Shown: in pieces, positions 44,094-52,778 of the stretch
Layout: each line of letters begins with the position of its first letter
Numbering within the stretch: position 1 is the stretch's first letter
NCBI GenBank assembly: GCA_038093975.1
Contig: JBBPTG010000073.1
Span: 60,410 to 124,409 of the forward strand
Direction of reading: 5' to 3'
Length of the DNA stretch: 64,000 nt
Source of the DNA: Chalciporus piperatus
Taxonomy: Eukaryota; Basidiomycota; Agaricomycetes; Boletales; Boletaceae
The notes under the pieces: model-generated
What the model was told of the DNA's origin: nothing
The model's database searches: none
The model's input: only the letters and a program-made list of their open reading frames with translations
Translations under genes and position numbers: made by a program

Positions 44094-46034
44094 TCAGACT
44101 TTTTGCAGTGTTGCTGATGCAGCACTAATCCACTCGTTGACATTGGCACAGGAGCGGGTAAAGTGTCCGATGATGGCACACCAGGCACAGGCAGGATTCC
44201 GGCCCGGGTTTTGTTGAGACGTAACCATAAACTCCTGCTTGATGTTAGGTACGCCAGGTTGAGACGTCACAGGAGCAGGGGGATGATGATGGACGTGCGG
44301 AACCGGAGCGTGCGTCACGGCTGGTGCTGCAGCTGGTGCCGTTGGGACGAAGACCGGAATGGCGGACCGAAGTGCTGAACCTGTCAATAAAAACTTAGCG
44401 ACGGTGATAACATCATCCATCGGATACGGGTCATCCGGATGCAAGTCAGGTTTGACGATCGACAACCGGTGCCGAATCCGATCTTGGACGTCCTGCGGAA
44501 AGCCGGCAAGGAAGAAGGACCACTGATCCATTTCTGATAGTCTTCCGGTTCTGACTAGCAGGGTGGCGATCTTGGCGAACTTCCGACGGTAGTCGCCCAA
44601 GTCTTCCTGGCTCCGCATGGGTTTCGCCCGGTAGCTTTCTATCAAGTATTGAAGGTCAGCTCGATAATAGCGTTTGTCACCCTCGCATCCAGGGTACAAT
44701 TCCTTGACTGCGGTAACGAAATCATCCCAATCCGCGTCTACTTCCGTGTATTCCGCGAGCGTCTCCCAGAGCTCTGCCTCCTCGAGGTCAGCATACCGAA
44801 CGGCTGCCCTAATCTTGCCGGCTTCCGAGAGTCTAGCTGCTGTTCCAAGAATATCGATATCTTCCAGGTAGCGCGGAAGCAAAGCGGGAGTTTTCCCGTC
44901 AAACTTGGGGGCGTTTTGCGTGCCTCTAAGGGGCATCTGAAACGGAGTGGCCATTGGTGCCGGGCGATTGACAGGTGGGTTGACAGGTGGGATGACAGGC
45001 GGAATGATAGGCGCTAAGCGAAGTGATAGCGGATTAAGAAGCGGGATCCGAGATGGCGCCGGATTGACAGGTAGGTTGACAGGTGATAAGCGAGGCGGGT
45101 TGACAGGTGATGAGCGGGCCGATTGACCTGGTTCAAAAGATAAGGAAGGCGACGGAGGAGAGAAAAGAATCTTGGGAGGTCCAGAAGAGGATAAAGAAGT
45201 TAAAGGGGAAAGAGAAGAGTGACGAGAGTCTGAGGAAGTTCGACGTCTCAAAGGTGAAGAATGAACAAAGGCTCCGGGAACTGCAAATGAGGCGTAGCTC
45301 AGCGTTTCCGGTTCCTGTGTCGGAAGATTGTTTAGCAAGGACGGGTTAAAAATAGAATGCACTGGTTCCGCTGTCAGAGCGGAAGCAATTGAGCCGGATT
45401 GATTGGCGACGTCAGGAATGACGGAAACAAAGAAGGCGGAATCTTGAGTAAGGTTGAGGTTGCGAAACAGGACGAGTAAATTTTCAAGTTCTAGTCGATG
45501 GGGGATGGGCCGAAGGGTCCTTCTTGTCGACACTGTTGAATCCCTCGCGGTGGGCTCCAGTTGTAAGAAAGCTAAACCCTCTGTAGGAATAGAAATCCCG
45601 AGAAGGTTAGTAGCAAAAGATAAAGAAGGGTACGATAAGTTCGACCCTAAAGGGATTCCAGGGAATGAAGACAAGCAAAAAGACTCGTTTCCGGCGTACC
45701 AAACCGTTGAAGAACCGGAAAATGATGTTCCGTACGAACAAACGGTTGTTCCGGACCACTTCCTTGCGGTTAGGACTAGTGGAATGAAGGTAAGAACGGA
45801 CGGAAAGTGTGGACGAAGGTTCCGGAGTTTTAGAGAGAGAGGTTGTTGCGTGGAGAAAAGAAAGGTCGATTCAAAATAAGCAAAGTACAGTCTTTTATAG
45901 TCCGGGCATACCCGAGACTCTGATAGCGACAGAACGCTAAGTGACAGTACTGGACTAAGTATAGACAGGATAGATGACAAGACGAAAAGGATGAGTAAAA
46001 GTAAGGAAAGTGCAACAGTAAAGACGCATAGCAA
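44094..46034 (-). pseudogene. Chromovirus gag N-terminal part
   Basis: A long frame with a Ser/Pro-rich N-terminal region and a conserved gag core from MATPFQMPLRGTQNAPKFDG (about 44955): LLPRYLEDIDILGTAARL, AELWETLAEYTEVDADWDDF, FAKIATLLVRTGRLSEMDQW. A first zinc knuckle CAWCAIIGHFTRSC (C-x2-C-x4-H-x4-C) follows near 44175. The last ~10 codons before the stop at 44094 belong to insertion C. The true start is uncertain: the frame upstream of about 45900 reads a hydrophobic stretch and may be leader or LTR sequence. Confidence 0.8.
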
Positions 46035-47270
46035 GGTTAGAGAACATGGAATGGAAGGGAAGCTTACCAGCGAATCATATCATACCTGGACAACGGTTTC
46101 CGGGGACACGGAGGACGATACCTGTGAACAAAACAAACTATCCGTGGTTTCCGTATACCACGGAACGACGGGAACGGGAAGTGATGGGGACGGAAAGCCA
46201 TATGTGCGGCGGAAGAGGTTGGAACATATATGGAAACGAAGGAAAGATGTCGAGGAATGTTGAGAATGGGAAATGGGGGTAGAACGCCGGCTGCAAGCGT
46301 AGGGAATATGCGTTCCCTACACCGGTTATCTGTGAAGAAACCTACAGAAACCGTGAAATTTTTTTTTTTTACCGGAGGGATTGTCAGAATCACATGAAAC
46401 TCCTACTTCCATCGAGTATCGAGAAGGCCGACCGGGCCAAAGAACCATAGAGTTCCTCTGTGGGTTCACCGTAGGGTCTGGTTCTCCGTAGGGTTTGTCT
46501 GGAATCCAAACCAAAGAGAGGAGGTAGTGGATTGAATGGTAGTGACACGATGAAGTGTTGCGGGAATGCACACGAAGATGTGTTACCAATGAACACCAAT
46601 GGAACGTGAAGTGACACAAGGAATACAAAGTGTTATGGCAATGACACAAGTGTTACGACAAGTGTTACGACAAGTGACACACTATGAACACGCTAGTGTG
46701 AAGAGTACAAGAGAGTACCAAGGGTACGAACAATAATGGTGTTAACCATAATCATTTTCTTCGCTCAAAATCTCTTTCTCTCGCCCAAATTCCAAGCCGC
46801 AGTCGCTTGAAGAACCCAAATCTCTACCGAGAACGCGCATTTCTGAGGATTTCACAATCTTCACGCTCATCACCACTCGCTTTAGCACTCGCTGCTGCAA
46901 TTCTCATTGACACACTCGAGAAACGTGTTGATACAATCCAAGGAAACCTTTCTTACAAGGTTAGAACCTTACACAATCGCAAATCTGATTGGTCGGAACG
47001 CTATACGCTTGAAGCTTCCATATCCCAAGACGAACACAAGCTATGCGAAATCTACTCGCACGTGAAAACCAAGGTCTATTCTTGACATTGCACTGGATGC
47101 AATTAGAATTTCCCACGCTACACATCCGTTCACCCTGCGCTTACACAGCATGACTCAGAATTCTATTCGAGTCACAATTACAACTGCATGACAGTCGATC
47201 GAGTCAGACTGACGATGAAAATATCGATTGATTGGAAACCGTGCCGAGAACCGAAAAGGTATAAAGAGTG
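46035..47270. other. Rearranged retroelement leader region, no host gene
   Basis: About 1.2 kb between the gag start and the second membrane ORF. It has a T-run at about 46358-46371, a purine tract plus TG at about 46514-46530 (AGAGAGGAGGTAGTGG, plus sense) that looks like the start of another LTR, and short repeats with TGTTACGACAAGTG near 46650. The expected 5' LTR of the minus-strand element is absent. A 92-codon frame at 46807-47085 is not recognised. Confidence 0.45.
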
Positions 47271-47576
47271 ATGTTTTACGCTCTTGCTCTCTATTCACAT
47301 CCATCATTGAAAACAATCATCACAATGAACTCACATGCCTTCGCCGCTGTCGTTCGCAACTATCGCAATGCTCGCACTCGCAGATACGTTGTCATCATCA
47401 CATGCTGTTTTGCATTTCAACTATCCCAATTCCGGATTCTGAGAATCCTACCACCCATCCCCATCATCATGATTCTCGATATCATCATCATCATCGCCGT
47501 TCATTGCACAATGTTTGTGCTACTTCACAGGTTGATATCCTTGCAAGGTCTTGATCATCTGGAATACGATCCATAG
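47271..47576 (+). CDS. Second copy of the chromovirus membrane ORF
   Basis: A ~100-codon ORF with two hydrophobic segments (YVVIITCCFAFQLSQF and IIMILDIIIIIAVHCTMFVL) lies directly before a purine tract and an LTR start at 47588, exactly as at 33852-34418. The spacing and order (NYRN/NFTRD, basic turn RILRILPP versus WILRMLIP, second segment) match that ORF, but the Trp-rich tail is missing. ATGs at 47271 and 47325 are possible starts. It is probably a decayed relative from an oppositely oriented element. Confidence 0.5.
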   Translation: MFYALALYSHPSLKTIITMNSHAFAAVVRNYRNARTRRYVVIITCCFAFQLSQFRILRILPPIPIIMILDIIIIIAVHCTMFVLLHRLISLQGLDHLEYDP

Positions 47577-47587
47577 AGAGGAGGTAG

Positions 47588-48240
47588 TGTTACGAACGCT
47601 CAGTTCCTTATCCTAGTCTTTCCTACACTTACTATGTTTCTCTTTCACTTTTGCACTTAGTCGCTTTCTCTCCCTTTTCTGTTATCTTATCTTATCAAGA
47701 TCACATCACGTAACCTGCTGACATCAGCTAGGTCTAGCCTTTCGCTTACGTAACGTGGCTGTGCGTGGCTGTGCATCTTCCCCACTGTCCATGACTCACA
47801 CCGAGTCACCATGACTCAGACTCTTAATGACTCATTATTGTTACGATCACTTATTCTTTCCTTCCCTATTACCTTGTACTAAGTCCTAGTCGCTGGTTCG
47901 AGTCCTGCCTAGGCCTCCCATTTCTTACCTTACTTTAGTCAGCGAACATTCTTTAATGTTCTTTCACCTTCCACGCTTCGTCATCGCTGACTCGTATGCT
48001 TACCGAGCATGACTCATTCTTATTCGTCATGACTCGTTCTTACATATTCTGACTTGTTCTATGCCTGCCCTTAACTCATTTCTTCACGTATATAAACCCT
48101 CGAGTTTCCTCCTGTAACCCTAACTTAGACCTACGCAATCTAGCTTGGTCATTCCCCGCTTCCTTGAACCCCCTGAGAGTCACCGTCCCACTCTTGAACG
48201 GACGCTAGGCCTTAACGTGGACATCCCATCGTTAGGCTAC
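47588..48240 (+). repeat. LTR fragments of the chromovirus family, opposite orientation
   Basis: A purine tract ends at 47587 and TGTTACGAACGCTCAGTTCC follows, the coding-sense start of the LTR seen at 33342-33817 (there on the minus strand). Similarity to the solo LTR continues to about 47837 (GGCTGTGCGTGGCTGTGC, GACTCTTAATGACTCAT). At 47839 a second TGTTACGATCACTTATTC begins, suggesting a related LTR inserted in the first. A TATATAAACC box lies at about 48090. The fragment ends where the LINE poly-A tail begins. Confidence 0.6.
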
Positions 48241-48848
48241 CTTTTTTTTTTTTTTTTTTTGGTTCCATTTGTGTCCGATTGGGGTGTATGTACCCTATGT
48301 AAGACAAGCCTAGCTAAGAGCGGGAGGCACCTGTGCCCCCGTCGTATCCCTGACTCTGCGAATGCACCTGAGAGCAAGTCGTAGACTCCCCTCAGGCCCT
48401 GCCGTTCCCGCCGGCAGTTTTAGACGCCTCGGTCGTAAAATCAACGATGCCCTTGTACGTGATCTAGCGTGAAATGTAAGTTGAACTGTCGATAAGTCTG
48501 AGGTGTAGCAAGTACCCGACCGCCGAAGCGGAAGCGCACGAAGAGGAAATAGGGATAGGTAACATCAAAATAGTAAGGGAGAGTGGAGGAGTTGGGGTAC
48601 TACGAGCTTGGGGACGCGGGGCTCGTGTATGCGCTCTTCCTTGCTGTTTCAGGTTACTGGATAGGCCCTTGAACGCCGAGCGTCTGATCCTGGTCGTCTA
48701 CGGGTGATTAAATTTGATAATATGGGTATGTTTGTGTGTTAAGGTAGTGCGAGGGCGCGGATAAGGGGATTAGGCGGGGAATAGGTATGGGATTAGATTG
48801 GAGGGGGTAATGGGTAGTGGTGTAAGGCGTTGGTTCTAGGTTTTTAAG

Positions 48849-51800
48849 TTAGCAAGTTTGCTGGCGGTTAAGGGAAAGGTCACCGAGGGCCGCTTTAAGG
48901 CGGCCCGTTTTGTCTATGTAGTTGAGGAGGTGCGGGACGGCGTTCTTGTCGGACAGCAGGATAGCGAGATTTGTGGTCTTGCGTTTTACTTTTAGCCAAA
49001 GAGCATGCCTTGGCCTCGCATATTGGGGGCAGGTGAACAGGAGGTGCGTAATGTCCTCAATCGTGTCTACGCAGTATGCGCACTTGTCCGTGAGCGACTT
49101 GGTTATCCTCTTTAGATACTTATTGATCGGGCAGTGGCCTGTTCGTAGCCACATGAGGGCCGAGGTATGTCTTTTGCGTAAAAGGGTAGATAGGGAGACG
49201 AATGAGCCTGCGAGGAGTTTCGGATCAATTAGGTTAATGCGATCGTAACGAGGGGACTTAGCCCATCTCCTTTTCCAGCGTTCGTGTGTAGTCTTCTTTT
49301 GGGCCTGAAGACGCGCTGAGACGCTCAGCGGGAGTGGCGCTTTTCGTAGGAAGATGGGGAGTCTGCCTTTTGGGCTCGAGCTTCCTGGTCCTTTCGAGGC
49401 TTCTTTGGCTTCCTCGTCCGCTCTCTCATTTCCATCAACCCCACTATGACTCGATATCCAGTTGACCGCCACATCGCGTTTTGTGAGGTTGTTCTCCCGC
49501 GTGACAGTGCGCATTGCTCTATTGAATCTGTCCAGTAGGTAGTGGCCGGGCTTGGTGGCGAACGAGTTCGCTCCTGACTTGATGGCCGCCTGATTGTCGA
49601 CGTACAGCGAGACCGGTTTGACTAGGTCAATTTCGTTGTGGAGGAGGTGAGCGGCCAGTATGAGTCCAACTGCCTCAGCCTCGTACACCGTGTGGTCGTC
49701 TTCGCTTCCCAGGAAGTATCTCAGTGAGCGCGTTGTTCCGTCTTGACGATAGAGTACTGCCGCGGCCCCGACCCCTCCTTCCAGACCAGACCCGTCGCAG
49801 TATACTTTTGTTCCTTGTAGTTGGTCGTCATGGTGTGCAATGGAGTTCTCCCTGGTGTCAGCTATTCGGATTTGGTAGGGAACAGTTTCGTTGGGTGGGC
49901 GGCGGGCTGGTTGGAGAGTTTCCAGAGCGAGGGGGTCGATGTTGAATGAATGCGTGAGATGATGGAGGGTCGACTTGTGTCGTTTTACGAAGCGTTTGGA
50001 CGCCCTTACTATCAGAGCGTGGATGGGATGGGACGGTGGGTGGGACGACAGCCGTATTGCCGCGCGGTGGCAGAGGTTCTGTATCCGTAGGTCAATGGGC
50101 ATCAGTTTTGAGTGCGCTTCCAACACGTCCGTAGCTGTGGAGCGAAGGGCTCCCGTTATGCTTAGCATGGCCAGACGCTGCACTTTCCCCAATTTCTTAG
50201 CCATGCCTGCTGAACCCCTTTGTATCTCGTCACCTGCACCTGAAAAGAGCGGGGTGAACCATACGTCAGCCGCGTATAACATTTTTGGGAGAGCGACTGA
50301 AGTGTATAGCTGCCGCATGAGCGCTAGCGGGACTCCTTTTGATGGGAGCGACAGCCTTCGGAGCTGCATGACATACGCCGTTCCTCTGCCTACAGCGTGG
50401 TTGACGTGCGCGTGCCACCGGAGAGCCTCGTCTACCAGGACTCCCAGGAACCGGTGAGTCTCGACGGGGGTAATAATTGTGCCGCGTACGTTGATCGGTA
50501 CGCGGTCTTTTTTGTTCTGTGGGGTAAAGTCGATCAGTGCGAATTTGGAGGTTTCGAATCGAGAGTTGTGGTCGCTGGACCACTCGAATCCTCCTCCTCT
50601 TCGTTCGAGCATGTCCACGAGGATTCTATGCGCCTCTTGGGTGGTGTCAGCTATTGCCATAAGGGCTGTGTCGTCGACAAAGGCTAGCGTGCGTTCACTG
50701 CTTCCCTCCGCGATGTCTACGAGGTCAGCGTTATAAATAATGTATAGCACCATTGACAAGGGGTCGCCCTGCCCGATGCCGTTGGTGATATCAATCCAAT
50801 CTGAAACGTGACCATCGAACACGAGACGAGTGCGACGTCCTTCTAGTACCCGTTGGGTGAATGAGATAATGCGTTCCGGAATGCGGCGCTTTCGCATGTT
50901 ATGTAGCAGCCGGTCAGTGACGGCGTTGGGGAAAGCCCCCTCGATGTCTAGAAAGAGTACAGATACCACTTTCTTTGTGCGCCATGCGTTTTTGACGACT
51001 GCCTCAAGGAGGTGCAGTGAGTCTGTTGTTGAGCGCCCTCCAAAGTGAGTGGAAGGGAGGAGATGGTGTTTCTCTATCAGATGCGAGATTTGATCAGCGA
51101 CGACTGCCGTTAGCAGCTTGGCTGTGGTGTTTAGCAGGGCAATAGGCCTGTAAGCTTTTGCGGCCGTATAGTCTGGTCGACCCGGTTTACGCAACACGAC
51201 AGTGGTAAAGTCCCTCCACGGGGCGAAGTAGGTTTTGAGCCGAAATGAGGCATCGTAGATGCGAAGAAGGATAGGTGCTAGCACCTCTGAACACTGTTTG
51301 AGAACGACATTGGGGATGCCGTCTGGCCCCGGAGCCTTGTAGGGGCTCAGTTTGGTTATGCTCCGTAAGAGCTGCTCTCGGGTGATCGTGCCCGTATCGG
51401 TCACTGGGGTAGGGTAGTCAAAGTCCTCTGGGACCGTTGACAGCTGCGGTGGAGGAGGGAAGAATTGGTTAGCTAGCGTTGTGCTTTTCTCTTCATTCGT
51501 TCTAGCCTCTGAGAATTGCCCGTTAGGCAATTTGGACTTTAGCATGGGGACGCGGGATGGGCCGCCATCCCCTGGTTCCGCATTGAGATAGCGGTTTGCG
51601 GTCCAGACGTCATCTGCCGTCGCGTTCTCGAGCCACTCCATCCAGTGGTCTTTTTTGGCTTTCTTGATGGCCTCCGAGTACTGGTTGCGCAGCACGCGGT
51701 GAGTCTCGTGAATGGAGTGGTTCTGGATCGCTCTGAGTTTGTAGGACTCAGCGGCCGCTCTGTTTACCTCTTTGCGTAGAACCTTGAGGTCGTGATTCCA

Positions 51801-52778
51801 CCACCGCTTTGACGTAGGGCAGGGCTTTGACCAAGGGACATGGGCGTCAATGGCGGTGTGGATGGCTTGGGTTAAGCCCTTCGCCGCGGTCTGGAACTCT
51901 GCATCAGTGACAATGGGGACGTTGGCTGAGTACGCAGCTAGTTCACGAGTCAAGGTCTCGTTGAACTCTTCCCAGTTCGTTTCGCGAAAGTTCCTTTTGG
52001 GCGGAATATCTGACTTTGGTACTTCGAGCTCCAGTACTGAGATGATCGGGACGTGATCAGTGCAGTCTCGCTTGCGTGGCTCCGTGTAGCAATGTAGGAA
52101 GAATTGACAGGTATTCTCGGTGCAGAAGACGTTGTCTGGGCGGGTCCAGTTCTTTGTAGCGAGAGCCTGGAGTGTGGGCATGTCTTTTGGGAGAGCCTGT
52201 TGCATCCCGTGTTCCGCTAGTAGGAGAAGGAGAGGTTCCGCGGCGTCGAGGTAGGCGTTTGTTAGGAGATGAGCGTTGCGTTCCTCTTCCCAGAGCGGGT
52301 GGTGCCGGTTGAAGTCTCCGATCCAGAGCATGTGATCGGACACGTTCGGTTTGATCGTCTGTATGTTTTCTTCCAAGTGCTCATTCAACATTTGTATAGT
52401 GTGCTGAGACTCACCGTCGTTGTATATGTTGAATACCGTGCAAAGGCCAAAGGTGCCTTTGAATTGGACTACGACCACGTCCGATGATGGAAAGGGGAGT
52501 TGGCACCAAGACTCCGGGGTGACGTGCGTTGATATAAGCGTGACCGCTCGGCTGCGTGATGCTCCTTCAGAGCGGTGCGGAGTGGGGTATAGGGTGTGGT
52601 ATTGTCGGCTGGAGATGGTTAGGTTGAGAAAGTTAATGTGGGGTTCCTGAATGGCGAGTATTTCCCAATCTTTGGGGTTGATGCTGTTGAGTAGAGAGTG
52701 TTGAGCTGCGTGGGAGGTGTTTAGGTTCTGTTGCCAGATACGTAGGACTGTCGCTTGTTCATTGGTTGTACTATTCAT
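48849..52778 (-). CDS. LINE ORF2: endonuclease, reverse transcriptase, RNase H
   Basis: 1,309 residues without a stop. The N-terminal APE-type endonuclease has IWQQNLNTSHAAQ, AIQEPHINF, WIGDFNRHHPLW, RPDNVF and DCTDHVP. RT follows with YRPIALLNTTAKLL, LFLDIEGAFPNAV, GIGQGDPLS and the catalytic FVDDTAL. RNase H has YCDGSGLEGGVGAA, YEAEAVGLILAA, LYVDNQAAI and NWISSHSGVDGNERAD. A terminal CCHC-like motif is CAYCVDTIEDITHLLFTC. All catalytic residues are present, so the copy could be active. Its ATG overlaps the ORF1 stop as ATGA (52775-52778). Confidence 0.95.
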   Translation of the reverse strand: MNSTTNEQATVLRIWQQNLNTSHAAQHSLLNSINPKDWEILAIQEPHINFLNLTISSRQYHTLYPTPHRSEGASRSRAVTLISTHVTPESWCQLPFPSSDVVVVQFKGTFGLCTVFNIYNDGESQHTIQMLNEHLEENIQTIKPNVSDHMLWIGDFNRHHPLWEEERNAHLLTNAYLDAAEPLLLLLAEHGMQQALPKDMPTLQALATKNWTRPDNVFCTENTCQFFLHCYTEPRKRDCTDHVPIISVLELEVPKSDIPPKRNFRETNWEEFNETLTRELAAYSANVPIVTDAEFQTAAKGLTQAIHTAIDAHVPWSKPCPTSKRWWNHDLKVLRKEVNRAAAESYKLRAIQNHSIHETHRVLRNQYSEAIKKAKKDHWMEWLENATADDVWTANRYLNAEPGDGGPSRVPMLKSKLPNGQFSEARTNEEKSTTLANQFFPPPPQLSTVPEDFDYPTPVTDTGTITREQLLRSITKLSPYKAPGPDGIPNVVLKQCSEVLAPILLRIYDASFRLKTYFAPWRDFTTVVLRKPGRPDYTAAKAYRPIALLNTTAKLLTAVVADQISHLIEKHHLLPSTHFGGRSTTDSLHLLEAVVKNAWRTKKVVSVLFLDIEGAFPNAVTDRLLHNMRKRRIPERIISFTQRVLEGRRTRLVFDGHVSDWIDITNGIGQGDPLSMVLYIIYNADLVDIAEGSSERTLAFVDDTALMAIADTTQEAHRILVDMLERRGGGFEWSSDHNSRFETSKFALIDFTPQNKKDRVPINVRGTIITPVETHRFLGVLVDEALRWHAHVNHAVGRGTAYVMQLRRLSLPSKGVPLALMRQLYTSVALPKMLYAADVWFTPLFSGAGDEIQRGSAGMAKKLGKVQRLAMLSITGALRSTATDVLEAHSKLMPIDLRIQNLCHRAAIRLSSHPPSHPIHALIVRASKRFVKRHKSTLHHLTHSFNIDPLALETLQPARRPPNETVPYQIRIADTRENSIAHHDDQLQGTKVYCDGSGLEGGVGAAAVLYRQDGTTRSLRYFLGSEDDHTVYEAEAVGLILAAHLLHNEIDLVKPVSLYVDNQAAIKSGANSFATKPGHYLLDRFNRAMRTVTRENNLTKRDVAVNWISSHSGVDGNERADEEAKEASKGPGSSSPKGRLPIFLRKAPLPLSVSARLQAQKKTTHERWKRRWAKSPRYDRINLIDPKLLAGSFVSLSTLLRKRHTSALMWLRTGHCPINKYLKRITKSLTDKCAYCVDTIEDITHLLFTCPQYARPRHALWLKVKRKTTNLAILLSDKNAVPHLLNYIDKTGRLKAALGDLSLNRQQTC

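Larger units (their letters stand above)
41047..44119 (-). mobile_element. Composite repeat element, copy C: 3.1-kb insertion in gag with minisatellite inverted ends
   Basis: The ends are a perfect inverted match of more than 45 bp beginning ACACTGCAAAAAGTCTGAAG, continued inward by CAGT-rich minisatellites in opposite orientation (41090-41990 and 43590-44060). The most economical target duplication is CAGCA (41042-41046 and 44120-44124), which restores the gag frame if 8 extra bases (44112-44119) are counted as part of the element. Those 8 bases mirror the left flank. Inside, in inverted order relative to copies A and B, are the T-rich minisatellite (42050-42660), the CACGTG core (42682-42748) and five GC hairpin modules (42795-43410). 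No transposase is present. Confidence 0.82.
33342..46034 (-). mobile_element. Gypsy chromovirus retrotransposon, split by two insertions, 5' LTR missing
   Basis: On the minus strand the order is gag (46.0-44.1 and 41.0-40.6 kb), aspartic protease (40.6-39.9 kb), RT-RNase H-integrase-chromodomain (37.4-34.5 kb), a membrane ORF (34.4-33.9 kb), polypurine tract, and 3' LTR. The chromodomain at the pol C-terminus places it in the chromoviruses (Metaviridae). Two insertions, 37442-39867 and 41047-44119, interrupt it, and the retroelement frames resume correctly on either side. Since those frames carry few other lesions, the element was probably young when hit. The region 5' of gag, beyond about 46.3 kb, does not contain the expected LTR. 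Confidence 0.88.

Noticed and set aside
46807..47085. 92-codon open frame between retroelement fragments
   Set aside because: No recognisable domain, no partner copy in the other element and unusual composition; kept only as part of the leader region.
47880..47925. tRNA-like B-box (GGTTCGAGTCC)
   Set aside because: No A-box at the right distance and no pairing acceptor or anticodon arm; it lies inside LTR sequence.
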